A stretch of DNA of 64,000 nucleotides, from the NCBI RefSeq assembly GCF_019693445.1, contig NZ_JAHRBL010000009.1, positions 73,756 to 137,755 on the forward strand, read 5' to 3'. Numbering within the stretch: position 1 is the first letter of the stretch; the number at the start of each line of letters is the position of its first letter. The notes under the pieces were generated by a model. The model was given only the letters and a program-made list of their open reading frames with translations. It ran no database searches and was not told the DNA's origin. The DNA is from Deinococcus aquaedulcis. GTDB lineage: Bacteria; Deinococcota; Deinococci; Deinococcales; Deinococcaceae. Made by a program: the position numbers and the translations under genes. Positions 31,608-43,927 of this stretch are shown here, piece by piece.

Positions 31608-31901
31608 TTAATCGCCCAGCGCGGCAACCAGTTGCGCCTTGCTCATGGCGCTGCGGCCCCTGATGCCCTGCTCGCGGGCGCGGTTGTACAGCTCGTCGCG
31701 GGTCAGCTCGGCCAGGGCCCTGTTCGGGTTGCCGGTGCCCTGGGTGCGCCTGTTCGGCGTGCGCCCTTCCTCGCGGCGGTGCTTGTTCACCGTGCGGGCG
31801 GCAATCTCTTCGGCGCGGTCTTCGGGTTCGCCGCGTTCCAGGGCACTGCCTTTGATGTGCTCGTACTGCCGCTCGTCTTTGTTGGTCCAGGCTTTGGGCA
31901 T
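31608..31901 (-). CDS. small basic protein with SAP/Rho-N-like C-terminus
   Basis: 97 residues, start MPKAWTNKDERQYEHIKG behind AGGAGG. The first half (DRAEEIAARTVNKHRREEGR, then TPN) is a common bacterial plasmid-stabilisation/ChaB-like segment. The second half (LTRDELYNRAREQGIRGRSA, MSKAQLVAAL) is a helix-extended-helix of the Rho N-terminal/SAP type that binds nucleic acid. Known as a family; the cellular role is not established. Confidence 0.75.
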   Translation of the reverse strand: MPKAWTNKDERQYEHIKGSALERGEPEDRAEEIAARTVNKHRREEGRTPNRRTQGTGNPNRALAELTRDELYNRAREQGIRGRSAMSKAQLVAALGD

Positions 31902-31987
31902 GGGGACCTCCTGGGCCTGACCGTAGGCCAGGGGCCATGAAGGACGGTGAGGGGGGACTTCAGGCCCCGTCACCATTCACCACAAAG

Positions 31988-32029
31988 GCCGCTGCACCAG
32001 TCCCCCGAAGGGTGAACCGGTGCAGCGGC
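31988..32029 (-). terminator. terminator of the 63-aa membrane protein gene
   Basis: 11-bp stem GCCGCTGCACC (31988-31998) / GGTGCAGCGGC (32019-32029); the minus-strand read continues CTTTGTGG. Confidence 0.65.
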
Positions 32030-32047
32030 AAAGAGGGCGGTGCTGGC

Positions 32048-32239
32048 CTACTCGGTCAGCGTGCGGTTGAGGCGCGCCTTGTCCTCGGCAATCTTGCCCA
32101 GAATGAAGAAGGTGGGCGCCCAGTGGCCCACAAACAGGCCGTCGCGCTCCTTCTCCGAGGACTCGTCTTTGAAGTACTGCGAGGCGCTGAGCAGAATCGA
32201 GCCGAAGCCCAGCAGATACAGGATGTTGTGCAGTTTCAT
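32048..32239 (-). CDS. small single-TM protein
   Basis: 63 residues, MKLHNILYLLGFGSILLSAS then a charged stretch (YFKDESSEKERDGLFVGHWA) and an amphipathic tail. GGAGGTG is the ribosome site. No family recognised; similar short proteins recur in Deinococcus by recollection. A longer frame to 32431 lacks coding character. The gap 32240-32521 shows no other gene. Confidence 0.6.
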   Translation of the reverse strand: MKLHNILYLLGFGSILLSASQYFKDESSEKERDGLFVGHWAPTFFILGKIAEDKARLNRTLTE

Positions 32240-32521
32240 AGCCACACCTCCGGGGAAAAGAGGACAGGGGGGCTGGCCCCGCCAGGGCCAGGCCAGGGGC
32301 ACGCAGAGCAGACGGCTCCGGCGTGGGCAGGGAAGGACTGCCCCGGGACGAACACCCCCAGCAAAGCGCAGCCGCCGCGCCCAGAACGTACGGGTGGGCA
32401 CCCTGTGAAGGCCGCCTGAGGAGCGGCTCAAGCGACGCCCTGGGGGCAGGTAGTGGGATGGGCAAGTCAGGTGCGTGACATGTACATGCGGCAGAGCGAG
32501 GCTCCTTCGCGCAGGCCAGGT

Positions 32522-33763
32522 TTATACCGCTTCAGCTGAGGCGACCCCCGGGACACCCGAGCGCCACACCCAGAGCCAGGCCGTGCATCCCACGCCGCCG
32601 GCCAGGACCAGCGCCGTGCCCACGCCAAACTGCTGCCCCACGACCCCGCCCAGCAGGGCGCCCAGTGGCACCACACCACCAGCAAAGAAGCGGACACTGG
32701 CATGCATGCGGCCCTGGAAGGCGCGTGGCGTGATGGTTTGCCGCAACGTCACATGCTGCACCGAGAAGATGATGGCGCCGAACCCGAACAGCAGCCGCGC
32801 CGCAATCAGCCCGGGAATGGCCAGCGGCCCCAGCAGACTGGACAGCGGCACCAGAAGCAGCCCCACGCCCGCAACCAGTGCGGCCAGCTGGGCCGCGCGG
32901 CCCAGGCCCAGCCAGGTCGCCACCCGTTCAGCCAGCAGCGCACCCCCCACAAAGCCGATATTGCCGCCCATGTACACCAGCCCTATCTGGGCTGGTGTGA
33001 GGCCCAGGTCGCGGCTGAGGTGCAACACCAGCAGGGCGTCCAGCAAGCCCTGGGCAAAATTCAGGGTGCTGGCACACAGCACCAGTGGCCGGATCAGCGG
33101 ATGCGACCAGACATAGTGCAGGCCCTCGCGCAACTGCTGGCCCAGCGAAGTGCGTGTCTGAGGCGCCTGAATTTGCTCTGGAACGCGAATCCCACCCAGA
33201 AATGCGGCCGAGGCCAGGAAGGTGCCGATGTTGACCCAGACCCCCGCCACGGCCCCCACCAGACCGATAAGCCCCCCACCCAGACCGGGGCCGAGCACCT
33301 CGGCCCCGGAGCGAGAGGTTTCCAGCTTGCTGTTGGCATCGGTGAGGGCTGTTTTGGGGACAAGGTCGGGCAGCAGGGATTGATAGGCCACGTTGAAGAA
33401 CACGCTGAGGGTGCCCACCACGAAGGCCACCCCATACAGCACCTCCAGCCGTAAGACACCCAGCAGCGCGGTCAGTGGGACCACCAGCAGGGCGGCGGCG
33501 CGCAGCAGGTCCGTCCAGATCAGGACGGGACGGCGGGGCCGCTGGTCAATCCAGACGCCCGCGATCAAACTGAACAGGAGGAGCGGGGCGGTCTCCATGG
33601 CCACGAGGAGGCCCATCTGGGCTGGCGTGGCGTGCAAGGTCACCGCCGCGATGAGGGGAAGGGCCAGCAGGGCCACCTGCTGGCCGAGAACGGACAGGGT
33701 TTCGGCCGCCCAAAGGCGGTTGAACGCAGGCACGCGCGTGGCGCGTGTCTCGGATAAGGTCAT
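32522..33763 (-). CDS. MFS transporter (MFS_3-type)
   Basis: 413 residues with about twelve membrane segments. FNRLWAAETLSVLGQQVALL and VWIDQRPRRPVLIWTDLLRA (the MFS loop 2-3 signature) place it with the enterobactin-exporter-like MFS_3 group of small-molecule effluxers. VFFNVAYQSLLPDLVPKTAL is the family segment after TM4. Start MTLSETRA (33763). Substrate unknown; no regulator is next to it. Confidence 0.88.
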   Translation of the reverse strand: MTLSETRATRVPAFNRLWAAETLSVLGQQVALLALPLIAAVTLHATPAQMGLLVAMETAPLLLFSLIAGVWIDQRPRRPVLIWTDLLRAAALLVVPLTALLGVLRLEVLYGVAFVVGTLSVFFNVAYQSLLPDLVPKTALTDANSKLETSRSGAEVLGPGLGGGLIGLVGAVAGVWVNIGTFLASAAFLGGIRVPEQIQAPQTRTSLGQQLREGLHYVWSHPLIRPLVLCASTLNFAQGLLDALLVLHLSRDLGLTPAQIGLVYMGGNIGFVGGALLAERVATWLGLGRAAQLAALVAGVGLLLVPLSSLLGPLAIPGLIAARLLFGFGAIIFSVQHVTLRQTITPRAFQGRMHASVRFFAGGVVPLGALLGGVVGQQFGVGTALVLAGGVGCTAWLWVWRSGVPGVASAEAV

Positions 33764-34099
33764 GGCAACTCCGCACACAGCAAGTCAGGCCGCCGCCGAA
33801 GGGTGGGCGGCGCAGGAGACAAAGAAGAACAGCGTCCCTGGAGCTTGCGGTTACGGTGGGCAGACGGTCATAAAGGTTGGCGCCCAGTGTAGCAGAGCGG
33901 CAAAACGGGCTAGCTTCACCGTGGCTGGTACGATGTCGCCCGGTGCGACTGAGGGTCTGGGCTGTTTGTGCGGCCCACAGCGCCCCTTCTCTGCAGAAGG
34001 GCCGGCTTCAAATCAGTTGGCTTGTTATTTCACTTTGCGGGTTATTCAGGAGCCTCCGCTGAAGAGGAAAAGCCTTTCTCGCCCCTCCGTTCATGCTTT
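33764..34099. other. intergenic region
   Basis: No gene seen. Contains a small hairpin CCCTTCT (33984-33990) / AGAAGGG (33995-34001). The MFS ribosome site (CGGAG, minus strand) is at its left edge. Confidence 0.4.
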
Positions 34100-35407
34100 T
34101 CAGCGCGAAATGCGGTCGCGGTAGGCCTCGGTGGCGGCGGCCTCCAGGTCCGGCACGAAAGGCAGCAGTTCGGCGTCAATCCGGGCGGCCTCGGCGCTGC
34201 TGAGGGTGCACTGGGGCGCACTGGGCCACGCCTGCACCACCTGCAGGCGGTCGGCAGTGGGGGGGTGGGACTGGTCCAGGCGCACGCGGTGCTGGGCCTG
34301 CTCCTGGCGGGCCCGCTGCCACTGCGCCGGCGGCAGGGTGTCGAGCATGTGGCGGAATTCGGCAAAGGCGTGGGGGCGCTGGGGCTGGTGCCGCTGCTTG
34401 TGCAGGGCGCTGTCCAGCAGGTGGGCCATGTGCAGGCGGTCCAGCAGGCCCGCCTTGGCCGCCGAGCCGGCCACCCGCGCGGCCAAGAGATCGGCGCGGT
34501 ATTCGGCCGCCTGCTGGCCGGCCCCCACCAGCCCCAGCAGCAGGTGGGCCAGGCCCAGGGGCAGCAGGGCTGCGCCCTTGAGGAGCAGGTTCCCTACTTT
34601 TTCGGGCAGAGTGGCGCGCGCTTCCATGATGGGGTCGGGCCACAGGACGCTGACGGTCTGCTCCAGGACGGTCAACGCGTGGTGCACCAGCCCGCTCCGG
34701 GTGGGATCGCCATTTTTCAGGTGCGCGAGTTCGTGTGCCAGCAGCGCCACCCGTTCCTGCGGGCCCAGGCCGTACCACAGCGCCAGTCCCAGGCCCAGGG
34801 TGGGTTCGCGGCGCGGGCCGTGCAGGCCCATGAAAGCGTTGGCCTCTGGGGTCAGGACGATCCGCACCGGGCGCGTCACCCCGGCCGCCTCGCCCACCCG
34901 GCGCAGCAGCGCGTGCAATTCGGGGGCCTGGGCTTCAGTCAGGCGCGCCCCTTCAATGCGGTGAACACGGGGCCGCGCGGTCCAGGCAAAGAGCAGCAGG
35001 GGCAGGGCCCCCAGCCCACAGGCGATCCGGGTGCCCTGGCTTAGCCCTCCCAGCCCCAGCGCGCGCAGCAGCAGCCACCCGCCCAGCAGGGCCAGCGCCG
35101 CAAAGCCCAGCAGCACCAGTGCGGCCAGCGCGTGGCCCAGCGCCGCCCGGGGGGGCACGGTGGGCGAGGCATGAGCGGTAAAGAGGTCACGCAGGCGCGC
35201 GGCCTCGCGGTCCGCCACCCGCTGCCACACCCGGTCCATTGCGCTCTGCGGGGCAAGTTCATAGCGGAACCCAACGTCGTTGGAGGGCCCCCCTTCAACG
35301 ACGTTGGGGCGAACGAAGTGAGTCTCCGTGAAAGACAGCGGCAGAAGTGGAGTTGAAGGGCTGCTGTTGAGCCCTTCAATGGAACTGGCAGCCGCTGTCG
35401 ACGTCAC
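34100..35407 (-). CDS. M48-family membrane zinc metalloprotease with repeat-derived N-terminus
   Basis: 435 residues in the open frame. Zinc site HELAHLKNGD near residue 223 and the third ligand in EYRADLLAAR; two N-terminal and two central membrane segments, as in HtpX/Ste24-like proteases. Residues about 9-46 are encoded by a copy of the dispersed repeat (35262-35395), so the original start was probably near FRYELAPQ or the ATG at 35239 (MDRVWQRV). Which start is used cannot be settled here. Confidence 0.82.
   Translation of the reverse strand: MTSTAAASSIEGLNSSPSTPLLPLSFTETHFVRPNVVEGGPSNDVGFRYELAPQSAMDRVWQRVADREAARLRDLFTAHASPTVPPRAALGHALAALVLLGFAALALLGGWLLLRALGLGGLSQGTRIACGLGALPLLLFAWTARPRVHRIEGARLTEAQAPELHALLRRVGEAAGVTRPVRIVLTPEANAFMGLHGPRREPTLGLGLALWYGLGPQERVALLAHELAHLKNGDPTRSGLVHHALTVLEQTVSVLWPDPIMEARATLPEKVGNLLLKGAALLPLGLAHLLLGLVGAGQQAAEYRADLLAARVAGSAAKAGLLDRLHMAHLLDSALHKQRHQPQRPHAFAEFRHMLDTLPPAQWQRARQEQAQHRVRLDQSHPPTADRLQVVQAWPSAPQCTLSSAEAARIDAELLPFVPDLEAAATEAYRDRISR
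35262..35395. repeat. dispersed repeat copy inside the M48 protease reading frame
   Basis: TTGGGGCGAACGAAGTGAG then GACAGCGGCAGAAGTGGAG and GTTGAAGGGC repeat the minus strand of 7260-7314 almost exactly. Arms GGGCCCCCCTTCAACGACG and GAGCCCTTCAATGG flank it. Confidence 0.65.
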
Positions 35408-35449
35408 AGCCCCAGCATAGGGACAGCCAGCCGCGTCTGCTGCCCAGCT

Positions 35450-35656
35450 TTACTCGCCCCCAGTGGGGGAGACCACCACCTGCACCCGGCCCACCTGTCC
35501 GGTGGTCAGGCGCACCTTGATGCCGTGGGGGTGCGAGGGCGAGCGGGTAAGCAGGGCCGCGACCACCCCACGGGTGAGCCGCCCCGAGGCTTGGTCCTGT
35601 TTCTGCACGATGTCCACGGTGAGGCCGGGGCGAATCTGGGAACGGGGAGGAGCCAT
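35450..35656 (-). CDS. YwbE-family small protein
   Basis: 68 residues, the full length of the YwbE/DUF2196 family. IRPGLTVDIVQKQDQASGRL, TRGVVAALLTRSPSHPHGIK and VRLTTGQVGRVQVV match the family throughout. It is predicted to be a small beta-barrel of unknown function. Start behind GGGAGG-like bases is not clear; the ATG at 35656 fits the family. Confidence 0.85.
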   Translation of the reverse strand: MAPPRSQIRPGLTVDIVQKQDQASGRLTRGVVAALLTRSPSHPHGIKVRLTTGQVGRVQVVVSPTGGE

Positions 35657-35795
35657 GACCGCACGGTACGCCACACTTGCGCCCAACGTGATCGGACGAT
35701 CAAGGCGGGGATCAGGCTTGGGCTGGGGGGGCGGTTTACCCTGCACGGGCAAGCAGGCACCCCACCCAAGTTCAATTCCCGGGAGGCGACAGCGC

Positions 35796-36578
35796 ATGGG
35801 CATGTTAGACGGCAAGGTGGCATTTATTACGGGCGGCGCCAGCGGCATTGGCGCGGGCACGGCGCGGCGGTTTGCGCAGGAAGGCGCGCGCGTGGCCCTG
35901 GCCGACGTGCAGCCCGAAGAAGGCGAGAAGCTGCGCGGCGAGATTGCCGGTGCAGGCGGCGAGGCGCTGTACATCCAGTGCGACGTGAGCGACGCGGCCT
36001 CGGTGCGGGACGCCATTGAGGCGACGGTGGCGGCGTACGGGCGCCTGGACATCGTGTTCGCCAACGCGGGCATCAACGGCGTGTGGGCCCCCATTGACGA
36101 GCTGCAGCCCGAGGAGTGGGACAAGACCCAGAGCATCAACCTGCGCGGCACCTATCTCACGGTGCATTACGCCGTGCCGCACCTGAAGCGCGCGGGGGGC
36201 GGCAGCATCCTGATCACCAGCAGCGTGAACGGCAACCGCACCTTTTCCACGCCGGGGGCCAGCGCCTACAGCGCCTCCAAGGCTGGGCAGGTGGCCTTTG
36301 CCAAGATGATCGCCCTGGAACTGGGCCGGCACAACATCCGCTGTAACGCCGTGTGCCCGGGCCTGATTCACACCAACATTCAGGACCGCACGGACCAGCG
36401 CCATACCGAGCGCATTGGCATTGAGGTGGAACTCCCCAAGGGCAGCCCCGCCCTGCACGGCGGCGAGGGCGAGCCGGTGGACGTCGCCGACGCCTGCCTG
36501 TTCCTGGCCTCGGACCTGGGGCGGCATGTCTCCGGCATTGAGCTGTACGTGGACGGCGGCGCCTCGCTGCTGCGGTAG
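35796..36578 (+). CDS. short-chain dehydrogenase/reductase
   Basis: 260 residues, Rossmann NAD(P) oxidoreductase. TGGASGIGAGTA is the dinucleotide loop, FANAGINGV the NNAG motif, ITSSVNG the Ser, and YSASKAG the Tyr-Lys pair. ADVQPEEG after beta-2 suggests NAD rather than NADP. GGGAGG at 35781 precedes the start; ATG 35802 is an alternative. Substrate unknown. Confidence 0.92.
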   Translation: MGMLDGKVAFITGGASGIGAGTARRFAQEGARVALADVQPEEGEKLRGEIAGAGGEALYIQCDVSDAASVRDAIEATVAAYGRLDIVFANAGINGVWAPIDELQPEEWDKTQSINLRGTYLTVHYAVPHLKRAGGGSILITSSVNGNRTFSTPGASAYSASKAGQVAFAKMIALELGRHNIRCNAVCPGLIHTNIQDRTDQRHTERIGIEVELPKGSPALHGGEGEPVDVADACLFLASDLGRHVSGIELYVDGGASLLR

Positions 36579-36592
36579 AGGGACATAAGGAG

Positions 36593-36621
36593 AGGCCCCG
36601 CCCTCTACCTGGGCGGGGCCT
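36593..36621. terminator. terminator between the SDR gene and purF
   Basis: 11-bp stem AGGCCCCGCCC (36593-36603) / GGGCGGGGCCT (36611-36621) between convergent genes. Confidence 0.75.
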
Positions 36622-36632
36622 GGGGGCGCGCT

Positions 36633-38051
<1,419 letters not shown>

Positions 38052-38067
38052 GGGTGAGTCCTTGAGG

Positions 38068-38106
38068 CTCCCTCTCCCCTTGCGGGAGAGGGCTGGGGAG
38101 AGGGGA
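38068..38106. repeat. left inverted repeat of the DUF559 cassette
   Basis: Starts CTCCCTCTCCCCTTGCGGG and ends CTGGGGAGAGGGGA; complement of 38536-38574 with one mismatch. Confidence 0.85.
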
Positions 38107-38161
38107 AATGGGTCGCAAAGTGAGCAGCGCTGGGGTGATGCAAGTCGCAATATTGACGCTG

Positions 38162-38533
38162 ATGCCATTGCGATTTACACATGCTGAAGGAACGCAGCGA
38201 GCGCGGCGTCTTCGTCGTGACGCGACACCAGAGGAACGGCTCTTGTGGGCTGCCCTCAGAAATGAACAGCTGGGGGTCAAATTTCGCCGCCAGCAGCCTC
38301 TGGGCTTCTACATAGCCGACTTCGTGTGTTTCGAGCGCCCCTTGGTGGTTGAGTTGGACGGTGGGCAACATGCCCAGCCCGCTGGACAGGCCTACGACGC
38401 TGCGCGCACGGCGTATCTGAATGGCCGCACGTTTCGGGTCCTGCGGTTCTGGAACCATGAGGTGCGGGGCAATCTGGGCGGCGTTCTGATGCGAATTCAG
38501 GAAGAACTTGGGCATTCGGTGGGTGGGTCGTAG
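38162..38533 (+). CDS. DUF559 endonuclease-domain protein
   Basis: 123 residues from ATG 38162 (the frame is open to ATG 38108, just inside the left repeat). Vsr-like/PD-(D/E)XK fold: TPEERLLWAALRNEQLGVKF, RRQQPLGFYIADFVCFERPL, VVELDGGQHAQP with the catalytic Asp/Glu and Gln-His, and FRVLRFWNHEV. Its stop lies 2 bp before the right repeat. Proteins of this family are common single genes next to such repeats; a role in moving or maintaining the cassette is inference. Confidence 0.82.
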   Translation: MPLRFTHAEGTQRARRLRRDATPEERLLWAALRNEQLGVKFRRQQPLGFYIADFVCFERPLVVELDGGQHAQPAGQAYDAARTAYLNGRTFRVLRFWNHEVRGNLGGVLMRIQEELGHSVGGS

Positions 38534-38535
38534 TG

Positions 38536-38574
38536 TCCCCTCACCCCAGCCCTCTCCCGCAAGGGGAGAGGGAG
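38536..38574. repeat. right inverted repeat of the DUF559 cassette
   Basis: TCCCCTCACCCCAGCCCTCT to GGGGAGAGGGAG; see left repeat. Confidence 0.85.
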
Positions 38575-38607
38575 CAGGGCGTTGTGTCGGCCCCGCCCAA
38601 CCAGTGC

Positions 38608-40832
<2,225 letters not shown>

Positions 40833-40836
<4 letters not shown>

Positions 40837-41585
40837 GAAAGCTCCTTGGGGGATGAAAGAAGGCGGGCCGCGTCGCCCAGGCGAAGAGGGCCCGGCTGCA
40901 CCACCTGGGCCAGCACGCCAAAACACGCGTCCGGGTGCAGGGTGGCGATGGTTTTCAGGATGTGGGGGTCAGCGGGCACCCCGGGCTGCGCCATGTTGAC
41001 CATCACGCAGCGGGGCATGGGGGCCACGATCTGGATCGTCAGGGTATCCCCGATCACCAGTTGCCGGCCCAGCCAGCGTTCCTCGAGGTGTTCGGGCGCC
41101 GGGCCGGTGTCCAGCAGCAGGTTGTGCCGGAAGTGCCCGCTGGCCACCGGGGCGCCGTGGGCCTGGGCCAGCCACGCCAGGGCCGAGGTGGTGAGCAGGT
41201 GCAGCGGCCCTTCGTCGAAATGCGAAATGGGGCCTTCGGGGGTCACCCGAACCGTTCGGCCAGTGGCCTGACAGAGCGCGGCGGTCGCCGTTTCGCTGGT
41301 GGCAGGCTGCAGCGAGCCGTCCGGCAAGGTCAGCTGAGGTTCCGCCGCGCCTGCGGGCAGGGCTGCTTGAAAACCCAGCAGCCCGTCCATGCGCCGGAAG
41401 CGCCGGGTGCTCTTGCCGGAGCCGAACTTGCCGTCCTCGTTCGTCACCGCCCAGGCGCGGTCGCCAACCAGCCCACGCCGCGTGACCTGCACCTCACCCA
41501 GCGCCTCGCCCCCCACCGATTTGATGGGGTAGCGGTAGAGCTCGGTGACCTGTCCGGTCATACCCGGCGCGGGGAATGGGGTCAT
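40833..41585 (-). CDS. MOSC-domain protein
   Basis: 250 residues: N-terminal MOSC beta-barrel domain ([32 protein letters not shown]) and C-terminal MOSC domain with the conserved Cys in [14 protein letters not shown]. Family members bind molybdenum cofactor, as YiiM/mARC do. It is embedded in the purine run by ATGA overlaps on both sides; no purine role is known. Confidence 0.9.
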
Positions 41586-42073
41586 GACAGCTCCCGGACC
41601 ACCAGGGCGATCTGGCCCCGGTGATAGGCAATGTGCCGCACGTGGTACGACAGACTATCCAGCACGCCTCGCTGTTTGCCCAGGGCCATGAAGGTGGCCT
41701 TGGGGGTCAAGCGGTCGGCGGGAGCGGTGTGCAGAGCGTCCTGTGCTCCAGCGAACACGTCCGCCACGGCGCCAATGATGGTGGGCGCGCTGTCCTGTGC
41801 TGTGGCCCGTGTGGGTCCGGTCACGGCCTTGATCCAGTCGCGGTCTTCCAGGCCCAGGTAGCCGTAGGTCCGTTGGGGGTCAATGTCGCCCAGACCGGCC
41901 TGTACGGTGGCCCGGGTCCAGTCCATCACATGCAGGGCGTGCCACGCCGCACTGTGGCCGGTGCGCGGCTGCCCATGAAACAGCGCAGCCGGGCAAGCCC
42001 TGAGGGCCGCCAGAAACGCGCTGCACTCGGCGGCCAGTAACTGGGTCATCAGGGCGCGGCGGGCTTCTTCCAT
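41582..42073 (-). CDS. DinB-like four-helix protein
   Basis: 163 residues. The three-His metal site is suggested by HALHVMDW and [12 protein letters not shown], the DinB/YfiT pattern. Members include thiol S-transferases and damage-induced proteins; activity is unknown. Paralogue of the next gene, and coupled to the MOSC gene. Confidence 0.82.
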   Translation of the reverse strand: MEEARRALMTQLLAAECSAFLAALRACPAALFHGQPRTGHSAAWHALHVMDWTRATVQAGLGDIDPQRTYGYLGLEDRDWIKAVTGPTRATAQDSAPTIIGAVADVFAGAQDALHTAPADRLTPKATFMALGKQRGVLDSLSYHVRHIAYHRGQIALVVRELS

Positions 42074-42074
42074 C

Positions 42075-42572
42075 TCAGTCCTGTTTCAGGGCCAAGTTCA
42101 GTTGGCCACGGTGGTAGGCGATGTGCCGCAGATGCAGGCTTAGGCCGTCCAAGCGTCTGCGCACGCCGCCAGGGGCCGGGGGGGAACGCAGGTCGTCGGT
42201 GAGTTGGTCATCCCGCAGGGCCCGCAGGTGCGCCTCCAGCTCCGCGCCCATCCGGTCCAGTTCGGCCAGCACGGCGGTCTTGCCGTCGGCGGCCGTGACA
42301 GGCGGGGTGCCGCGCGCAAACCCCATCCGGGCGTCGTTCTCCCAGCCCAGATGGTCATAGGTCGGGCTGAAATCCTGGAACACGAAAAAGCGCAGCCACT
42401 CTGCCACGTGCAAGGCGTGCCACGCGGGGCTGTGGCCCAGGCGGGGGGCATCAAAGCCTTCGTCGGGAACCGCGTCCAGCGCTGCACGGAACAGCGCCAG
42501 TTCGGTGGCGTAGGCCTGGGCCAGGAAGGTCTGGACCGTCATGGGGTGCCCAGTCATTGGGTGCGCAGTCAT
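42075..42572 (-). CDS. DinB-like four-helix protein
   Basis: 165 residues with the same metal motifs as its neighbour (WHALHVAEW and [12 protein letters not shown]). It starts by ATGA overlap with purQ; in-frame ATGs at residues 6 and 11 are alternative starts ([10 protein letters not shown]). A local duplication inside the purine operon. Confidence 0.82.
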   Translation of the reverse strand: MTAHPMTGHPMTVQTFLAQAYATELALFRAALDAVPDEGFDAPRLGHSPAWHALHVAEWLRFFVFQDFSPTYDHLGWENDARMGFARGTPPVTAADGKTAVLAELDRMGAELEAHLRALRDDQLTDDLRSPPAPGGVRRRLDGLSLHLRHIAYHRGQLNLALKQD

Positions 42573-43240
42573 CGGCTGATCAGGGCGCCCTTGAGGCTCT
42601 CGAACAGCCCCTGGCCGTCCTCGCTGCCCAGCAGGGCCTCAACCGCACGCTCGGGGTGGGGCATCATGCCCAGCACGGTGCCGCGCGCATTCACAATGCC
42701 CGCAATGTCGTTGAGGCTGCCGTTGGGGTTGTCCACGTAGCGGAAGACCACCTGTCCCTCGCCTTCCAGCCGCGCAATCGTCTCGGCGTCGGCGTAGTAG
42801 TTGCCCTCGCCGTGGGCGATGGGAATCTCGATGATCTGCCCGGCCTGGTAGGCGCGGGTGAAGGCCGTGCCCGCGTTCTCCACGCGCAGGTGCACGGGGC
42901 GGCACATGAAATGCAGTTCGCGGTTGCGGCTTAGGGCGCCGGGCAGCAGCCCGCTTTCAGTGAGCACCTGAAAGCCGTTGCACACGCCCAGCACGAAGCC
43001 GCCGCGCTCGGCATGGGCTTTCACCGCACCCATGATGGGGCTGCGGGCCGCAATCGCCCCGCTGCGCAGGTGGTCGCCGTAGGAAAAGCCGCCGGGCAGG
43101 AACACGAGGTCGGTGCCCTGGGGCAACCCGGCCTCGGTGTGCCACACGAACTGGGCGCGGTCATCCAACAGCAGCCGCGCGGCGTGCAGGGCGTCGGCGT
43201 CGCAGTTCGAGCCAGGAAATTGGATGACGGCGACCTTCAT
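42569..43240 (-). CDS. purQ: phosphoribosylformylglycinamidine synthase, glutaminase subunit
   Basis: 223 residues, class I glutamine amidotransferase. Starts [20 protein letters not shown]. The Cys nucleophile is in GVCNGFQVL and the His-x-Glu in [10 protein letters not shown]. Supplies ammonia to PurL. ATGA overlaps link it to the cupin gene and the DinB gene. Confidence 0.96.
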   Translation of the reverse strand: MKVAVIQFPGSNCDADALHAARLLLDDRAQFVWHTEAGLPQGTDLVFLPGGFSYGDHLRSGAIAARSPIMGAVKAHAERGGFVLGVCNGFQVLTESGLLPGALSRNRELHFMCRPVHLRVENAGTAFTRAYQAGQIIEIPIAHGEGNYYADAETIARLEGEGQVVFRYVDNPNGSLNDIAGIVNARGTVLGMMPHPERAVEALLGSEDGQGLFESLKGALISR

Positions 43241-43608
43241 AGGCGCTCCAGCTGCGCCACGGTGCGCTCGCTCGTCACGTTGCCCGTGTTCAGGGTGCTG
43301 GCAGGTTCAAACATCATGATCCAGGTCTCCTCGGTTTCGGCCACTGGCAGGTGCTCCACGCCGCGCGGCACCACCAGCAGGTCGCCTTCGTGTAGTACGG
43401 CGTCGCCGTCTCTGAATTTCAGGCGCAGCGTGCCGCGCACCACAAAAAACAGCTCGTCCTCGTGTTCGTGGTGGTGCCACTGAAACTCGCCGCTGATCTT
43501 GGCCAGCTTCACCTGCTGGCCATTCAGTTCGGCCACCACCTTGGGGGACCAGTGCTCGCTGAACAGCCCAAACTTGGCGTTCAGATTCACCACCGGCGGC
43601 ACGCTCAC
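43237..43608 (-). CDS. cupin-domain protein
   Basis: 123 residues, one cupin barrel: motif 1 [20 protein letters not shown], motif 2 [16 protein letters not shown], so the metal-binding His/Glu set is complete. Similar to small mannose-isomerase-like cupins of unknown activity. Sits between purS and purQ with 4-bp overlaps at both ends. Confidence 0.88.
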   Translation of the reverse strand: MSVPPVVNLNAKFGLFSEHWSPKVVAELNGQQVKLAKISGEFQWHHHEHEDELFFVVRGTLRLKFRDGDAVLHEGDLLVVPRGVEHLPVAETEETWIMMFEPASTLNTGNVTSERTVAQLERL

Positions 43609-43856
43609 GCGCCTTCCAGCTCCCAGCGGGCGTCTTCCATCACGGGGTTCGAGAGCACGTTCTCGGTGATGTCTTTCAGCTGCGCTTCCACGTCCTCGCG
43701 GCGGCCGTGCAGCGTCAGTTCGATGTACTTGCCCACGCGCACGCCCGACACGTTGCCGTGCTCCAGGTGCGACAGCGCGCGCTCCACGGTGCGCCCCTGG
43801 GGGTCAAGAATGCTGGGCTTGAGGGTCACGAAGACTTTGGCTTTGTAGGTGGACAT
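43605..43856 (-). CDS. purS: phosphoribosylformylglycinamidine synthase subunit PurS
   Basis: 83 residues, normal length. KAKVFVTLKPSILDPQGRTV and LTENVLSN-type C-terminus (KDITENVLSNPVMEDARWEL) identify it. Bridges PurL and PurQ. Preceded by CAAGGAG on the minus strand. Confidence 0.95.
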   Translation of the reverse strand: MSTYKAKVFVTLKPSILDPQGRTVERALSHLEHGNVSGVRVGKYIELTLHGRREDVEAQLKDITENVLSNPVMEDARWELEGA

Positions 43857-43879
43857 GGGGGCTCCTTGGGGGTCGAGAG

Positions 43880-43927
43880 GTCGAGAAGTCGAGGGGTTCA
43901 GGATGCGTCGTTACTCGACTTCTCGAC
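43880..43927. repeat. hairpin across the purC end
   Basis: Perfect 14-bp inverted repeat GTCGAGAAGTCGAG (43880-43893) / complement (43914-43927). It covers the last purC codons and the purC-purS gap; it may set relative expression or mRNA stability. Confidence 0.6.

Larger units (their letters stand above)
38068..38574. mobile_element. DUF559 nuclease cassette bounded by 39-bp inverted repeats
   Basis: Left end 38068-38106 and right end 38536-38574 are inverted copies identical at 38 of 39 positions. Each contains its own hairpin (CCCTCTCCC / GGGAGAGGG). A single + strand gene fills the interval. It sits between purL and purF, which are otherwise on one strand. No target duplication is evident. 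Confidence 0.65.
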
